A DNA stretch of 39,398 bases from Arenimonas sp. (GCA_026398695.1 JAPLSJ010000034.1:1-39398), one strand, 5' to 3'; positions 25,384-35,283 are shown, numbered from the stretch's first letter. Made by a program: numbers and translations. Notes: a model not told the origin generated them from the sequence alone.

Positions 25384-26148
25384 TCAGGCGCCCCGGGCGA
25401 TGCGCCAGGCGCGCCACACGGTGGCCGGCGCGGCCGGTGGCGCGAAGCCGCGGCCCGCCGCGAGGCGGGCCAGCCGCACGCGGTCGAAGCCAGTGCGCAG
25501 GCGCCGGAACAGCGGGGCCGGGGCGTTCGACGCGGGCAGCGCCGCCAGCAGCTCGGCGGCCCAGTCGCGGATCAGCGGCTCGCCCTCGCCCGCCGCCACC
25601 TGGGCGACGGTGCGGCCGTGGCGCGCCAGCAGGTTCAGCGGCAGGCGCGCCTGGTCTTCCGCCACCAGGCCCAGCGGCAGGCGCTGCAGCAGGAAATGCA
25701 CCGACAGCGGCGCGATGCCGGGCGCGGCGTCGTGGCCGAAAACGCCGGCCTCGACGTCCGCGAGGGCGGCCGCGAGCGGCTGCATGTGCGACAGCGCAGC
25801 GCGGGCGTCGCCGGGGCGCCCGTCCACCTGCGATTGCTCGATCAGGGCGCGCGCCAGCCGCGTCCAGGGCAGCTGCGGCAGGGCCAGCTCGGCGCTGATC
25901 GGATGGCGGCCGCGGCCCTGCGGCAGGTTTGCCAGCTCCTCGGCCCACCACTGGCATTTCACGGCGGTGACGCGGGCATCGCTGAGTTCGAACGCCGCCT
26001 CGCGCAGTTCGTGCACCAGCGCGCCCCAGGCGCGGAAGCGCGGGCGCTGGTCGGGCGGGCAGAACACTTCGGCCAGCGCCATCTCGGGCTCGCGGCGGTG
26101 CCACTTGGCGACGAAGTGCGCGATGGCGTCGGTGGCGGGCGCGTTCAC
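25384..26148 (-). CDS. Squalene/phytoene-synthase-like protein (NDUFAF6-type)
   Basis: 254 residues, helical throughout. The segments RFRAWGALVHELREAAFE, VKCQWWAEELANLP and PLSVHFLLQRLPLGLVAEDQ resemble the COG1562 squalene/phytoene synthase family. The two Asp-rich DxxxD motifs needed for prenyl-diphosphate binding are not evident: the first position reads FELSDARVT. This makes it closer to the NDUFAF6-like branch (complex I assembly) or an inactive synthase. The start is GTG at 26148, overlapping the upstream stop (GTGA). It is the last gene of the deaminase-ubiG-phosphatase run, so it may share a role in quinone or respiratory-chain biology (inference). Confidence 0.65.
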   Translation of the reverse strand: MNAPATDAIAHFVAKWHRREPEMALAEVFCPPDQRPRFRAWGALVHELREAAFELSDARVTAVKCQWWAEELANLPQGRGRHPISAELALPQLPWTRLARALIEQSQVDGRPGDARAALSHMQPLAAALADVEAGVFGHDAAPGIAPLSVHFLLQRLPLGLVAEDQARLPLNLLARHGRTVAQVAAGEGEPLIRDWAAELLAALPASNAPAPLFRRLRTGFDRVRLARLAAGRGFAPPAAPATVWRAWRIARGA

Positions 26149-26813
26149 GGCGGCAGCAGTCCCGGCGCGGACAGCAGTTCGCGCGCATGGCTGAAGGCGT
26201 GGTCGGCGCCCCAGGTGGACGGGTCGTCGTGCGGCTCGCGGTAGCCCCACAGCGCCGCCACCGACACCATGCCGGCAGCGCGCGCGGCCTGCACGTCGCG
26301 CAGGTCGTCGCCGACGTAGAGCACGTCCGCCGGCAGCAGGCCCATCTGGTCGCAGGCCAGCAGCAGCTGGTCGGGGTCGGGCTTGTGACGGGGCAGCGTG
26401 TCGCCGCCGATCAGCACGGCGCTGCGCTGGCTCCAGCCGAAGCCTTCCACCACGCCGCGCGCCAGGTATTCGGGCTTGTTGGTGACGATGCCCCAGCGCA
26501 GGCCGCGCGCCTCGATGCCGGCGAGCAGGTCGGCCACGCCTTCGAACACCACGCTGTCCACCGCCAGCGCCTGGGCGTAATACGCCAGGAACGACGGCAG
26601 CAAGGCGAGCCTTTCGTCATCGGAAAGCTGCGGCAGCGCCACGGCCAGCATCGCGCGCCCGCCCTTGGACACCACTTCGCGCAGGCGTGCGAGCGGCACC
26701 GGCGCATGGCCCAGGTCGGCCACCACGCGGTTCACGGCGTTGCACAGGTCGGGGGCGCTGTCGACCAGGGTGCCGTCCAGGTCGAACAGCACCGCGCGCG
26801 GCGGTGTCGGCAT
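26145..26813 (-). CDS. mupP: HAD phosphatase, Gph/MupP type
   Basis: 222 residues. HAD motif I is DLDGTLVD with nucleophile Asp11 and Asp13. Motif II is VTNKP, motif III lysine is in HKPDPDQLL, and motif IV is VGDDLRDV. A helical cap (about 18-85) marks the phosphoglycolate-phosphatase (Gph) class. In Pseudomonas the homologue next to ubiG is MupP, which dephosphorylates MurNAc-6-phosphate in peptidoglycan recycling. The same neighbourhood (deaminase, ubiG, phosphatase) makes MupP the likelier role, but the sequence does not settle it. It overlaps ubiG by 1 base (TGATG) and the next gene by 3-4 bases (GTGA). Confidence 0.8.
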   Translation of the reverse strand: MPTPPRAVLFDLDGTLVDSAPDLCNAVNRVVADLGHAPVPLARLREVVSKGGRAMLAVALPQLSDDERLALLPSFLAYYAQALAVDSVVFEGVADLLAGIEARGLRWGIVTNKPEYLARGVVEGFGWSQRSAVLIGGDTLPRHKPDPDQLLLACDQMGLLPADVLYVGDDLRDVQAARAAGMVSVAALWGYREPHDDPSTWGADHAFSHARELLSAPGLLPP

Positions 26814-27529
26814 CAGGCTTTCACCGCGCAGGCGAGGTAGTTGATGGCCGTCGGGCCGCCCACCCAGGCCTTGCGGCGGATCGGGTCGTAGGCCAGGCCG
26901 CTGACGTCGCGGGCCTGCAGCCCGGCGGCACGCAGCCAGGCGGCCAGTTCGGACGGCTTGATGAACTGCTTGTAGTCGTGCGTGCCCCTGGGCAGCAGGC
27001 GCGCCACGTATTCGGCGCCGACGATGGCCACCGCGAAGGCGGCCGGCGTGCGGTTGAGCGTGGACAGGAACAGCTGGCCGCCGGGCTTGAGCAGCGTGGC
27101 GCAGGCGCGGACGATCGCCGCCGGATCAGGCACGTGCTCGAGCATCTCCATGCAGGTGATGGCGTCGAACGAACCCGGCGCTTCCGCCGCCAGGTCTTCC
27201 ACCGACTGCAGCCGGTAGTCCACCTTCAGGCCCGATTCGAGCAGGTGCAGCTTGGCCACGTCGATGAGTTCGGGCGCCAGGTCGAGCGCGGTGACCTGCG
27301 CGCCTTCGCGCGCCAGCGCTTCGCTGAGCAGGCCGGCGCCGCAGCCGACGTCCAGCACGCGCGCACCGGCCAGCGGCAGGCGCTCGCGCACGTAGCCCAG
27401 GCGCGCCGGATTGAGTTCGTGCAGCGGCCGCTGCGGGCCCTGCGGGTCCCACCAGCGGCTGGCCAGCGCGCCGAACTTGTCGAGCTCGGCCTGGCTGGAG
27501 TTCGGGGCGTTCGCGGCGGGCGCGCTCAC
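26813..27529 (-). CDS. ubiG: Ubiquinone biosynthesis O-methyltransferase
   Basis: Methylates both hydroxyl groups of ubiquinone precursors with S-adenosylmethionine, at the inner membrane. 238 residues. It has the UbiG N-terminus [13 protein letters not shown] and [13 protein letters not shown], the SAM motif [13 protein letters not shown] (about 58-70), EMLEHVPDP, and the basic amphipathic segment around [18 protein letters not shown]. The start is GTG at 27529, overlapping the deaminase stop (GTGA). The longer open frame upstream lies inside that gene. One base overlaps the following phosphatase gene. Confidence 0.95.
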   Translation of the reverse strand: MSAPAANAPNSSQAELDKFGALASRWWDPQGPQRPLHELNPARLGYVRERLPLAGARVLDVGCGAGLLSEALAREGAQVTALDLAPELIDVAKLHLLESGLKVDYRLQSVEDLAAEAPGSFDAITCMEMLEHVPDPAAIVRACATLLKPGGQLFLSTLNRTPAAFAVAIVGAEYVARLLPRGTHDYKQFIKPSELAAWLRAAGLQARDVSGLAYDPIRRKAWVGGPTAINYLACAVKA

Positions 27530-28872
27530 GCGGGCACCTTGATGCCGGCGATGCGCTCGCGCCACTGGCGGGTCTTGGCGCGGATGGCGGGCACGTCCAT
27601 GTCCACCAGCGTGCCGCCGTCGAGCTTGCGCACGCCGCCGATCCACACATCGGACACCTGGTGGCGGCCGGTGGCGTACACCAGTTGGGAAATGGCGTGG
27701 TACATCGGCTGCGTCTCCAGCGGGTCCATGTCCACGCAGGTGAGGTCGGCGAGCTTGCCCGGCTCGATGGAGCCGGTGCGGTCGCCCAGGCCCATCGCGC
27801 GGGCGCCGCCCAAGGTTGCCATGCGCAGCGTGGTGGACGCGTCGAGGGCCGAGGCGTCGCCCGACACGCCCTTGGCCAGCAGCGCCGCGGTGCGCATCTC
27901 GCCGAACATGTCCAGGTCGTTGTTGCTGGCGCAGCCGTCGGTGCCCAGCGCCAGGTTCACGCCGGCCTGGTGCAGCTTGCGGGTGGGGCAGAAGCCCGAG
28001 GCCAGCTTGAGGTTGGATTCGGGGCAGTGCGCCACCGACACGCCGCGCTCGGCGCACAGCGCGATCTCCGCGTCGGTGAGGTCGGTCATGTGCACGGCCA
28101 TCAGGCGGTCGTTCACCAGGCCCAGGCGGTCCAGGCGCGCGAGCTGCCGCGAGCCGTGCTGCTTCATGGCCTCGGTGTTCTCATGCGCGGTTTCGTGGAT
28201 GTGGCAATGCACCACCAGGTCGAGCTGGTCGGACAGCATGCGGATGCGTTCAAAGGCCGCGTCGTTCACCGTGTAGGGCGCATGCGGCACGAAGCAGGTG
28301 GACACCAGCGGATTGCGGCGCCAGTTGTCGTGCACTTCCAGGACCTTCTCGAAGTACTCGTCCTGGGTGCGGGCCCAGGCCGTCGGGAAGTCGATCACCG
28401 GCAGCCCGACCAGCGCGCGGAAGCCCAGGCGCGAATAGGTGGCCGCCTGCACGTCGGGGAAAAAATAGTTCTCGGCGCAGCTGGTGGTGCCGCCGCGCAC
28501 CATCTCGGCCACCGCCAGCTCGATGCCGTCGGCGACGAAGGCCGGGCCGATCACCTGGCCCTCGATCGGCCAGATGTGCTGCTGCAGCCAGGCCATCAGC
28601 GGCAGGTCGTCGGCGACGCCGCGCATCAGGGTCATCGGGTTGTGGCAGTGCGCGTTCACCAGGCCCGGCACCAGCACCGAGCCGGGGCGGCTGACCACCT
28701 GCGTGGCCTGGAACCGCTCGCGGGCCTGGGCCCGCGGCAGCACCGCCACGATCACGCCGGCGCTCACCGCGACGGCGTGGTCTTCCAGCACCACGCCGTG
28801 CGGCTCGACCGGCACCACCCAGCCTGCCTCGATCAGCAGGTCGCAGGCCTGGGGCGCCGCCGTGGCCGGCAT
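27526..28872 (-). CDS. mtaD: TRZ/ATZ-family amidohydrolase (MTA/SAH deaminase type)
   Basis: 448 residues. Metal-dependent amidohydrolase fold: NAHCHNP (H75, H77), a central HCHIHET block, [10 protein letters not shown] and the late Asp in [14 protein letters not shown], with the C-terminal [10 protein letters not shown] and [11 protein letters not shown] typical of cytosine/MTA deaminases. The Pseudomonas homologue beside ubiG deaminates 5'-methylthioadenosine in purine/methionine salvage. S-adenosylhomocysteine, the product of the UbiG reaction, is another plausible substrate. It is the first gene of a coupled run with ubiG, the HAD phosphatase and the COG1562 gene, 4 bases after the efp stop, so efp may be co-transcribed. 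Confidence 0.85.
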   Translation of the reverse strand: MPATAAPQACDLLIEAGWVVPVEPHGVVLEDHAVAVSAGVIVAVLPRAQARERFQATQVVSRPGSVLVPGLVNAHCHNPMTLMRGVADDLPLMAWLQQHIWPIEGQVIGPAFVADGIELAVAEMVRGGTTSCAENYFFPDVQAATYSRLGFRALVGLPVIDFPTAWARTQDEYFEKVLEVHDNWRRNPLVSTCFVPHAPYTVNDAAFERIRMLSDQLDLVVHCHIHETAHENTEAMKQHGSRQLARLDRLGLVNDRLMAVHMTDLTDAEIALCAERGVSVAHCPESNLKLASGFCPTRKLHQAGVNLALGTDGCASNNDLDMFGEMRTAALLAKGVSGDASALDASTTLRMATLGGARAMGLGDRTGSIEPGKLADLTCVDMDPLETQPMYHAISQLVYATGRHQVSDVWIGGVRKLDGGTLVDMDVPAIRAKTRQWRERIAGIKVPA

Positions 28873-28876
28873 GCGG

Positions 28877-29443
28877 TTACTTCACCCGGCCGACGTATTC
28901 GCCGGAGCGGGTGTCGACCTTGATGATCTCGTCCTGGTTGACGAACAGCGGCACGCGCACCACCGCGCCGGTCTCGAGCTTGGCCGGCTTGCCGCCGCCG
29001 CCCGAGGTGTCGCCGCGCACGCCCGGGTCGGTCTCGACGATCTTGAGCTCGACGAAGTTGGGCGCCTGCACCGCGATCGGCGTGCCGTTCCACAGGGTGA
29101 CCACGCAGGGCTCTTCGCCCTTGAGGTAGTTCTTGGTGTCGCCCACGCCGGTGGCGTCGCACTGCACCTGCTCGAAGCTTTCCTGCTGCATGAAGTGCCA
29201 GTACTCGCCGTCGGTGTAGAGGAACTGCATGTCGGTATCCACCACGTCGGCCGCTTCCAGGCTGTCGGTGGCCTTCATGGTCAGCTCGACGGTGCGGCCG
29301 GACTTGATGAAGCGGTACTTGATGCGGGTGAAGGCCTGGCCCTTGCCGGGCTTGACGTACTCGGTGTCGGTGATCACGCACGGCTCGCCGTTGACGATGA
29401 TCTTCATGCCGTTCTTGACGTCGTTCATGCCATAGCTGGCCAT
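28877..29443 (-). CDS. efp: Elongation factor P
   Basis: 188 residues, three-domain EF-P that relieves ribosome stalling at polyproline stretches. The modification loop reads KPGKGQAF with Lys34 at the tip, the residue beta-lysylated by EpmA after EpmB action. Domains 2 and 3 carry [10 protein letters not shown] and [16 protein letters not shown], the expected C-terminal family block. The ATG at 29443 has a possible AGGAG-like site (CAGGAGCAAGGC) upstream. It is divergent from epmB, the gene for the lysine isomerase that serves it, across a 101-bp interval. Confidence 0.97.
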   Translation of the reverse strand: MASYGMNDVKNGMKIIVNGEPCVITDTEYVKPGKGQAFTRIKYRFIKSGRTVELTMKATDSLEAADVVDTDMQFLYTDGEYWHFMQQESFEQVQCDATGVGDTKNYLKGEEPCVVTLWNGTPIAVQAPNFVELKIVETDPGVRGDTSGGGGKPAKLETGAVVRVPLFVNQDEIIKVDTRSGEYVGRVK

Positions 29444-29496
29444 GCCTTGCTCCTGGGTGAAGGCCGGGCCCGCCCGGTCGGGGGCGGCGGCGCGGC

Positions 29497-29532
29497 TACA
29501 ATGGGTGATCTTTCCGGGACCTTCGGGTCCCG
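29497..29532 (+). promoter_or_regulatory. epmB leader: -10 box and UUCG hairpin
   Basis: TACAAT (29497-29502) is a good -10 box 42 bp before the epmB ATG; the -35 region is poor. Just downstream CGGGACC (29515-29521) and GGTCCCG (29526-29532) form a perfect 7-bp stem capped by a TTCG tetraloop. No T-run follows, so it is not an ordinary terminator. Confidence 0.45.
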
Positions 29533-29544
29533 TCCTAGCCCGAC

Positions 29545-30567
29545 ATGATAACCGCCCAGCCCCCAACATCGCAGCCCGAAGCCGTCCCTGCCCCCGTCCG
29601 CTGGCAGCAACTGTGGCGCGACGCCATCCGCGAACCGGCGGAATTGCTCGACCTCCTGGGCCTGCCGGACCTGGCCGGGCGCGTGTCGGCCGCCGCCGGC
29701 GCGCAGTTCGCGCTGCGCGTGCCGCGCGGTTTCGTGGCCCGCATGCGCCACGGCGACCCGCACGATCCGCTGCTGCGCCAGGTACTGCCGATCGACGACG
29801 AGGACCGCGTGGTGCCGGGCTTCGGCCTGGACGCCGTGGGCGACCTCGCCGCACGGGGCGGCGCGGGCATCCTGCACAAGTACGAGGGCCGCGCCCTGCT
29901 GGTGGCCACCGGCAGCTGCGCCATCCACTGCCGCTACTGCTTCCGCCGCCACTTCCCCTACGGCGAGCAGACCGCGGCGGCCGGGCAATGGCGCGAGTCG
30001 CTGGACTACCTGGCCGCCGACCCGTCCATTTCCGAAGTGCTGCTGTCGGGCGGCGACCCGCTGTCCCTGTCCACGCCCAAACTGGCCGAATTCACCGACG
30101 CCCTCGCCCGCCTGCCTCAGGTGCGGCGCCTGCGCCTGCACACCCGCCTGCCCGTGGTGCTGCCCGAGCGGGTGGACGCGGAGCTGCTGGCCTGGCTGTC
30201 GGGCCTGCCCCAGAAGGTGGTGGTGGTGGTCCATGCCAACCACGCCAACGAGATCGACGCCCCGGTGGCCCGGGCCGTCGCCAGGCTGCGCGAAGCCGGG
30301 GCCACCGTGCTCAACCAGGCCGTGCTGCTGCGGGGCGTCAATGATTCGGTCGAGGCCCTGGCCGCGCTGTCGGAGCGGCTGTTCGACGCCGGCGTGCTGC
30401 CCTACTACCTGCACCTGCTGGACCGGGTGGCCGGCAGCGCCCACTTCGAGGTGCCCGCCGAGGAGGCCCGTCGCCTGCACGAGGCCCTGTCGGCCCGCCT
30501 GCCGGGCTACCTGGTGCCGCGTCTGGTCCGTGAAGAGGCCGGTGCGCCGGCCAAACTGCCGGTCTGA
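29545..30567 (+). CDS. epmB: EF-P (R)-beta-lysine formation enzyme EpmB
   Basis: Radical-SAM lysine 2,3-aminomutase-like enzyme that makes (R)-beta-lysine for EF-P modification. 340 residues. The Fe-S cluster Cys are C125, C129 and C132 (CAIHCRYC), followed by [33 protein letters not shown] and [12 protein letters not shown] are aminomutase blocks, as is [16 protein letters not shown] near the PLP site. The ATG at 29545 is the only sensible start. It is divergent from its target efp. epmA, the ligase partner, is not in the window. Confidence 0.95.
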   Translation: MITAQPPTSQPEAVPAPVRWQQLWRDAIREPAELLDLLGLPDLAGRVSAAAGAQFALRVPRGFVARMRHGDPHDPLLRQVLPIDDEDRVVPGFGLDAVGDLAARGGAGILHKYEGRALLVATGSCAIHCRYCFRRHFPYGEQTAAAGQWRESLDYLAADPSISEVLLSGGDPLSLSTPKLAEFTDALARLPQVRRLRLHTRLPVVLPERVDAELLAWLSGLPQKVVVVVHANHANEIDAPVARAVARLREAGATVLNQAVLLRGVNDSVEALAALSERLFDAGVLPYYLHLLDRVAGSAHFEVPAEEARRLHEALSARLPGYLVPRLVREEAGAPAKLPV

Positions 30568-30644
30568 ATGGTTTTCCCCTCCACAGTTTTGGTATTGTCT
30601 CAATCCCCCCTCGCAAGCCCTTGATGGAAAAGGACACCCCCTCC

Positions 30645-32720
30645 ATGGCACAGCAGGATGCCGTTCTCCGCCTGCTCCTGGTCGAAGACCAGCTTGAGGA
30701 CGCCGAACAACTGATCAGCCATCTTCGCAACGGCGGCATCGCGGTTCGCCCGCAGCGTCCGGAAGATGAAAGCGATCTCGTGCGCCTGCTCGAAACCCAG
30801 AGCATCGACCTGGTGCTGGCGGCAGTGGACGCCAAGTACCTGCCCCTGGCCACGGTGACCCAGCGCGTCACGGCCACCGGCAAGGACATCCCGATCGTGG
30901 CCGCCACGTCGGTGCTGGACGAAAAGACCGTGATGGACGCGCTGGCCAACGGCACCCGCGACATCGCCCTGCGCACGCGCCCCGAGCACGTCCAGGCGGT
31001 GGTGCGCAACGAATTCGCCGCCCTGCTGGCGCGCCGCGCCGTGCGCCACCTCGAGGCCTCGCTGCGCGAGACCGAGCGCCGCTGCGACGCGCTGATCGCC
31101 TCGTCGCGCGACCCGATCGCCTACGTGCACGAAGGCATGCACATCCGCGCCAACGACGCCTACCTGGAAATGTTCGGCTTCGAGGGCTTCGAGGACATCG
31201 AAGGCCTGTCGGTGCTGGACCTGATCGGGGCCAACCACGCCGAGCTGTTCAAGCAGGTGCTCAAGAAGATCTCCAAGGGCGAGACCCCGCCGCGCCAGCT
31301 CGACCTGCAGGCGCAGCGCACCGACGGCAGCACTTTCGACGCGGTGATGGAGTTCACCAGCGCCACCTACGAAGGCGAGTCCTGCCTGCAGATCATCTTC
31401 CGCCAGCAGACGGTGGACGCGGATATGGTGAAAGAGCTCGACACGCTGCGCCAGCGCGACGCGCTCACCGGCCTGTTCAACCGCCAGCACTTCATGACCG
31501 AGCTGGAGACCGCGATCCTGCGGGCCGCCGACGGCAAGGGCCAGCAGGCCTTCCTGCTGGTGGAACCCGACCACTACGAAAACCTGCTGGGCGAAATCGG
31601 CCTGGCCGCCGCGGACGACCTGATCAAGGGCATGGCCGAGCGACTGCAGGGCGCCCTGGATGGCGACACCATCGCCGCCCGCCTGAGCGACCATGGCTTC
31701 GCCGTGCTGTGCCTGGCCCACGACCACAACGGCAGCCTGGCGCAGGCCGAGCGCATCCGCGAAGCCTTCCACGGCCACATCCTCGACCTGGGCGACCGTT
31801 CGGTGAACCCCAGCGTCAGCATCGGCGGCGTGCAGGTGGGCGAACGCATCGCCAGCGTGTCGCAGGTGATGAGCAAGTCCAGCCAGTGCCTGGCCTCGTG
31901 CATCGGCATGGGCGGCAACCGCGTCGAGATCTTCGACCCCGCCGCCCGCGACCGCGCCGAGGAAGAGCGCATCCAGGCCTGGGTCGAGCGCATCCGCGAC
32001 GCCCTGGCCAAGGACGAGTTCGTGCTGCACTACCAGCCGATCATCAGCCTGACCGGCGCGGAAGAAGAAAACTACGACGTCTACATGCGCATGAAGGGCC
32101 CGGGTGGCGAAGTCATCCCGCCGCTCACCTACCTGGCCATCGCCGAGGAGCATGGCCTGCTCGACGACATCGACCGCTGGGTGGTCAAGCGCGCCGTGGC
32201 GGTGATCAGCGATCGCCAGAAGGCCGGCAAGCACACCAACCTGTTCGTGAAGGTCACCCCGGCGTCGCTGGTCGAAGGCGGCCTGGACACCTTCATCGCC
32301 GAACAGCTGGCCATGCACGGCGTGCCGGGCGACCGCCTGGTGCTGCAGATCCCCGAGTCCAAGGTGTTCACCCACCTCAAGGCCGTGCAGGCGTTCCAGA
32401 CGGCGGTGGCCGCGCTGGGCTGCCGCGTGGCGCTGGAGCAGTTCGGCACGGGCCTGAACTCGTTCCAGATGCTCAGCCACTTCGACCCGGCCATCCTCAA
32501 GATCGACCGTGGCTTCATCACCGACCTGGGCAAGAACGCCGAGATCCAGAAGCAGGTGCGCGACATCGTCACCAAGGCCCACGCCGCGGGCAAGCAGACG
32601 GTGGCCGAGTTCGTGTCCGACGCCGCCACCATGAGCGTGCTGTTCTCGATGGGCATGGACTTCGTCGAGGGCAACTTCCTGGCGGCCCCCGGCCCGACGA
32701 TGAACTACGACTTCGGCTGA
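30645..32720 (+). CDS. fimX: FimX-like c-di-GMP effector for type IV pili
   Basis: 691 residues, the length of P. aeruginosa FimX as I recall. Domains: receiver-like (about 1-120, LRLLLVEDQ, but the acceptor position reads LVLAAVDA and lacks the Asp), PAS (about 145-255), GGDEF (about 275-430; signature changed to SDHGF near 346-352) and EAL (about 445-690; EAL replaced by DVY near 477-479, DDFGTG replaced by EQFGTG near 598). It should bind c-di-GMP through the EAL domain but neither make nor break it. In Xanthomonas FimX works with PilZ and PilB in pilus assembly at a pole. ATG 30645 with AGGA 10 bases upstream is preferred to ATG 30624. Confidence 0.88.
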   Translation: MAQQDAVLRLLLVEDQLEDAEQLISHLRNGGIAVRPQRPEDESDLVRLLETQSIDLVLAAVDAKYLPLATVTQRVTATGKDIPIVAATSVLDEKTVMDALANGTRDIALRTRPEHVQAVVRNEFAALLARRAVRHLEASLRETERRCDALIASSRDPIAYVHEGMHIRANDAYLEMFGFEGFEDIEGLSVLDLIGANHAELFKQVLKKISKGETPPRQLDLQAQRTDGSTFDAVMEFTSATYEGESCLQIIFRQQTVDADMVKELDTLRQRDALTGLFNRQHFMTELETAILRAADGKGQQAFLLVEPDHYENLLGEIGLAAADDLIKGMAERLQGALDGDTIAARLSDHGFAVLCLAHDHNGSLAQAERIREAFHGHILDLGDRSVNPSVSIGGVQVGERIASVSQVMSKSSQCLASCIGMGGNRVEIFDPAARDRAEEERIQAWVERIRDALAKDEFVLHYQPIISLTGAEEENYDVYMRMKGPGGEVIPPLTYLAIAEEHGLLDDIDRWVVKRAVAVISDRQKAGKHTNLFVKVTPASLVEGGLDTFIAEQLAMHGVPGDRLVLQIPESKVFTHLKAVQAFQTAVAALGCRVALEQFGTGLNSFQMLSHFDPAILKIDRGFITDLGKNAEIQKQVRDIVTKAHAAGKQTVAEFVSDAATMSVLFSMGMDFVEGNFLAAPGPTMNYDFG

Positions 32721-32742
32721 ACCCGCCGCGGTGCCGCGCACG

Positions 32743-32770
32743 AAAAAGCCCGCCTTCCGGCGGGCTTTTT
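32743..32770. terminator. Bidirectional terminator between fimX and htpX
   Basis: AAAAAGCCCGCC (32743-32754) pairs perfectly with GGCGGGCTTTTT (32759-32770) round a TTCC loop. A and T tracts serve both converging genes. Confidence 0.93.
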
Positions 32771-32792
32771 CTTGTGGTTGCCGGCTGGCCGG

Positions 32793-33692
32793 TCAGGTGC
32801 GGACTGTGGCGCCCTGGGCCGGGGCGTCGCGCAGGGCCTGGATGCGGTCGGCCAGCGGCGGATGGCTCATGAACAGGTGCTTGAGGCCGCCACCGACGCT
32901 GCCGGAAATGCCGAAGGCACGCACCTGGCTGGGCAGCGTGCTCTGGCCGTAGGTGCTGGCCAGCTTCTGCAGCGCGGCGATCATCTTGTCGCGGCCCGCC
33001 AGGTTGGCCGCGCCGGCATCGGCCCGGAACTCGCGCCAGCGGCTGAACCACATGGCGATGATCGAGGCCAGCGCACCAAACACGATGTCGAGCACGAACA
33101 CGATGGCGTAGTAGGCGATACCGCCGCCTTCGCGGTTGCCGCTGAGCCAGGAGTCGATGATGCGGCCGACCACGCGGGCCATGAAGATGACGAAGGTGTT
33201 CAGCACGCCCTGGATCAGGGCCATGGTGACCATGTCGCCATTGGCGACATGGCTGACTTCGTGGGCCAGCACCGCCTCGGCCTCGTCGCGGTTCATCGCC
33301 CGCAGCAGGCCGGTGGACACCGCCACCAGCGAGTTGTTGCGGCTGGGGCCGGTGGCGAAGGCGTTGATCTCGGGCGCGTCGTAGATGCCCACCTCTGGCA
33401 TCTTGATGCCGGCCGCCTCGGCCTGGCGGCGCACGGTGCCGTGCAGCCAGGCCTCGGCCTCGTTGCGCGGCTCGGTGATCAGGTGCATGCCGGTGGTGCG
33501 CTTGGCCACCCACTTGGAGATGGCCAGCGAGAACAGCGAACCGCCGAAGCCGAAGAGGGTGGCGAACACCAGCAGCACGCCGTTGTTGCCCAGCTTGATG
33601 CCGAACACGCCCTCCAGGACGCTCAGCACGATGCCCAGCAGGACCATCACGGCCAGGTTGGTGGCAAGGAAGAGAGCGATGCGCTTGAACAT
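32793..33692 (-). CDS. htpX: Heat-shock membrane protease HtpX
   Basis: Inner-membrane zinc metalloprotease (M48) that degrades damaged membrane proteins alongside FtsH. 299 residues: two N-terminal transmembrane helices (about 5-25 and 37-58), the zinc motif HEVSH at 144-148, two more helices (about 158-178 and 192-213), and the third ligand region [11 protein letters not shown] (Glu about 223). Family blocks [21 protein letters not shown] and [11 protein letters not shown] (in parts) are clear. The ATG at 33692 has AGGAAA about 8 bases upstream. It converges on fimX and is divergent from gluQ. No sigma-32 promoter was recognised. Confidence 0.96.
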   Translation of the reverse strand: MFKRIALFLATNLAVMVLLGIVLSVLEGVFGIKLGNNGVLLVFATLFGFGGSLFSLAISKWVAKRTTGMHLITEPRNEAEAWLHGTVRRQAEAAGIKMPEVGIYDAPEINAFATGPSRNNSLVAVSTGLLRAMNRDEAEAVLAHEVSHVANGDMVTMALIQGVLNTFVIFMARVVGRIIDSWLSGNREGGGIAYYAIVFVLDIVFGALASIIAMWFSRWREFRADAGAANLAGRDKMIAALQKLASTYGQSTLPSQVRAFGISGSVGGGLKHLFMSHPPLADRIQALRDAPAQGATVRT

Positions 33693-33778
33693 GGGTTGTC
33701 GTTTCCTGTTTTGGACGAAGCTGCGATTCCGCAGGCTGCGGGTTAAATGTACGCTGGTGGCGTGAATTTCAAGTCGCC

Positions 33779-34684
33779 ATGACCCCGCAACCCCGCCCCA
33801 GAGGCCGGTTTGCCCCCTCGCCCACCGGCGACCTGCACTTCGGGTCGCTGGTGGCGGCGCTGGGCAGCTGGCTGATGGCGCGCCACCGCGGCGGTGACTG
33901 GCTGGTTCGCATGGAAGACCTGGATCCGCCCCGGGAAGTTCCCGGCGCCGCGGCGCGGCAGCTCCAGGCGCTGGCCGCCTTCGGCCTGGCGCCGGACGAG
34001 CCGGTGCTGTGGCAGAGCCAGCGCGGCGACGCCTACGCCGCCGCACTGCAGCCGCTGCTCGATGCCGGCCTGGCCTTCGAATGCCGCTGCAGCCGCAGCG
34101 ACCTGGCGGCCACCGGCGGCATCCACCGCGCCTGCGTCGGCGGCGGGGCCGGCCGCCCTGCCGCCATCCGGCTCCGGGTGCCCGACACGGTGATCGACTT
34201 CGAAGACCGCCTGCAGGGCCCGCAGTCGCAGGCGCTGGCCGCGGCGGTGGGCGACGTGGTGCTGCGCCGCGCCGACGGCCCCTGGGCCTACCAGCTGGCG
34301 GTGGTGGTGGACGACGCGGCGCAGCGCATCACCGACATCGTTCGCGGCGCCGACCTGCTCGACTCCACGCCGCGGCAAATTTTCCTGCAGCGGCAGCTGG
34401 GCCTGCCGACGCCGGCCTATGCACACCTGCCGCTGGTGCTCGACGCCCAGGGACGCAAGCTCGGCAAGTCGCTGGCCGCGCTGCCGGTGGACCCGGCGTC
34501 GCCCCGGCCGGCGCTTTCGGCCGCGTGGCAATTCCTGGGCCAGGCGGGGCAGCCCTTCGCCGGGACGGGGAGCGTGGATGCGGCGCTCGCGCGCGCCCAG
34601 GCGGCGTTTGATCCAGCCCTCATCCCGCGCGTGCCCCATGGCATTCCCGACGTACCAGTTAGCGGGGCTGTCCACGAAACGTGA
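33779..34684 (+). CDS. gluQ: Glutamyl-Q tRNA(Asp) synthetase
   Basis: Attaches glutamate to queuosine in the anticodon of tRNA-Asp. 301 residues, the truncated GluRS form without an anticodon-binding domain. [15 protein letters not shown] is the HIGH-type region, [11 protein letters not shown] follows, and a zinc-binding CRCSRSDL...C cluster sits in the middle. The KMSKS position reads KLGKS (GRKLGKSL). Gammaproteobacteria usually have gluQ beside dksA; here dksA is elsewhere and phaR follows about 100 bp downstream. The ATG at 33779 is the natural start, 86 bp from the htpX start on the other strand. Confidence 0.94.
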   Translation: MTPQPRPRGRFAPSPTGDLHFGSLVAALGSWLMARHRGGDWLVRMEDLDPPREVPGAAARQLQALAAFGLAPDEPVLWQSQRGDAYAAALQPLLDAGLAFECRCSRSDLAATGGIHRACVGGGAGRPAAIRLRVPDTVIDFEDRLQGPQSQALAAAVGDVVLRRADGPWAYQLAVVVDDAAQRITDIVRGADLLDSTPRQIFLQRQLGLPTPAYAHLPLVLDAQGRKLGKSLAALPVDPASPRPALSAAWQFLGQAGQPFAGTGSVDAALARAQAAFDPALIPRVPHGIPDVPVSGAVHET

Positions 34685-34785
34685 GCCCCTGCACGAACCG
34701 GCCGTGCTTGCTTGCACGCCGCTGCCCGCTGGGGGATGCTTCAGGCCCTCGCCGCCGCTTCGGCGCGAACGTCCCGGTGCCCTAC

Positions 34786-35283
34786 ATGTCGCAGGTCCGC
34801 ATCATCAAGAAGTATCCGAATCGCCGTCTCTACGACACGGAGATCTCGAGCTACATCACGTTGGAAGACGTCCGCCAGCTGATCATCGACCGGGAGGAAT
34901 TCGTGGTGCGCGACGCCAAGTCGGGCAACGACCTCACGCGCAGCGTCCTGATGCAGATCATCGCCGAACACGAGGAACACGGGCAGCCGATCTTCAGCGC
35001 CGAAATGCTCACCCAGGTGATCCGCTTCCGCGGCGACTCCCTGCAGGGCGTGATGGGTAATTTCCTCGAGCGCAGCCTGCAGTTCTTCCTCGACCAGCAG
35101 CAGCAGTTCCGCGGCCAGATCGGCAGCCTGGTCGGTGGCGCGCCCTGGACGCTGCTCAACCAGCTGGCCGAACGCAACATGGACCTCTGGCGCTCGTTCC
35201 AGCAGGGGCTGGGCGGCAGCACGCCGCCGCCGGCCACCAAGACCCGCGCCACCAAGGCACGCAGCAAGGCGAAGGCCCGGTGA
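34786..35283 (+). CDS. phaR: Polyhydroxyalkanoate synthesis repressor PhaR
   Basis: 165 residues. The N-terminal DNA/PHA-binding domain IIKKYPNRRLYDTEISSYITLEDV is unmistakable (cited as a landmark in shorter form: KKYPNRRLYDT). A PHB-accumulation regulatory domain (about 60-120, FSAEMLTQVIRFRGDSLQ) and a Lys/Ala-rich tail follow. PhaR senses PHA granules and represses phasin and related genes. The ATG at 34786 (MSQVRIIKKYPN) is chosen; the longer frame from 34681 adds a non-conserved stretch. The stop overlaps the phaB GTG (GTGA). Confidence 0.95.
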   Translation: MSQVRIIKKYPNRRLYDTEISSYITLEDVRQLIIDREEFVVRDAKSGNDLTRSVLMQIIAEHEEHGQPIFSAEMLTQVIRFRGDSLQGVMGNFLERSLQFFLDQQQQFRGQIGSLVGGAPWTLLNQLAERNMDLWRSFQQGLGGSTPPPATKTRATKARSKAKAR

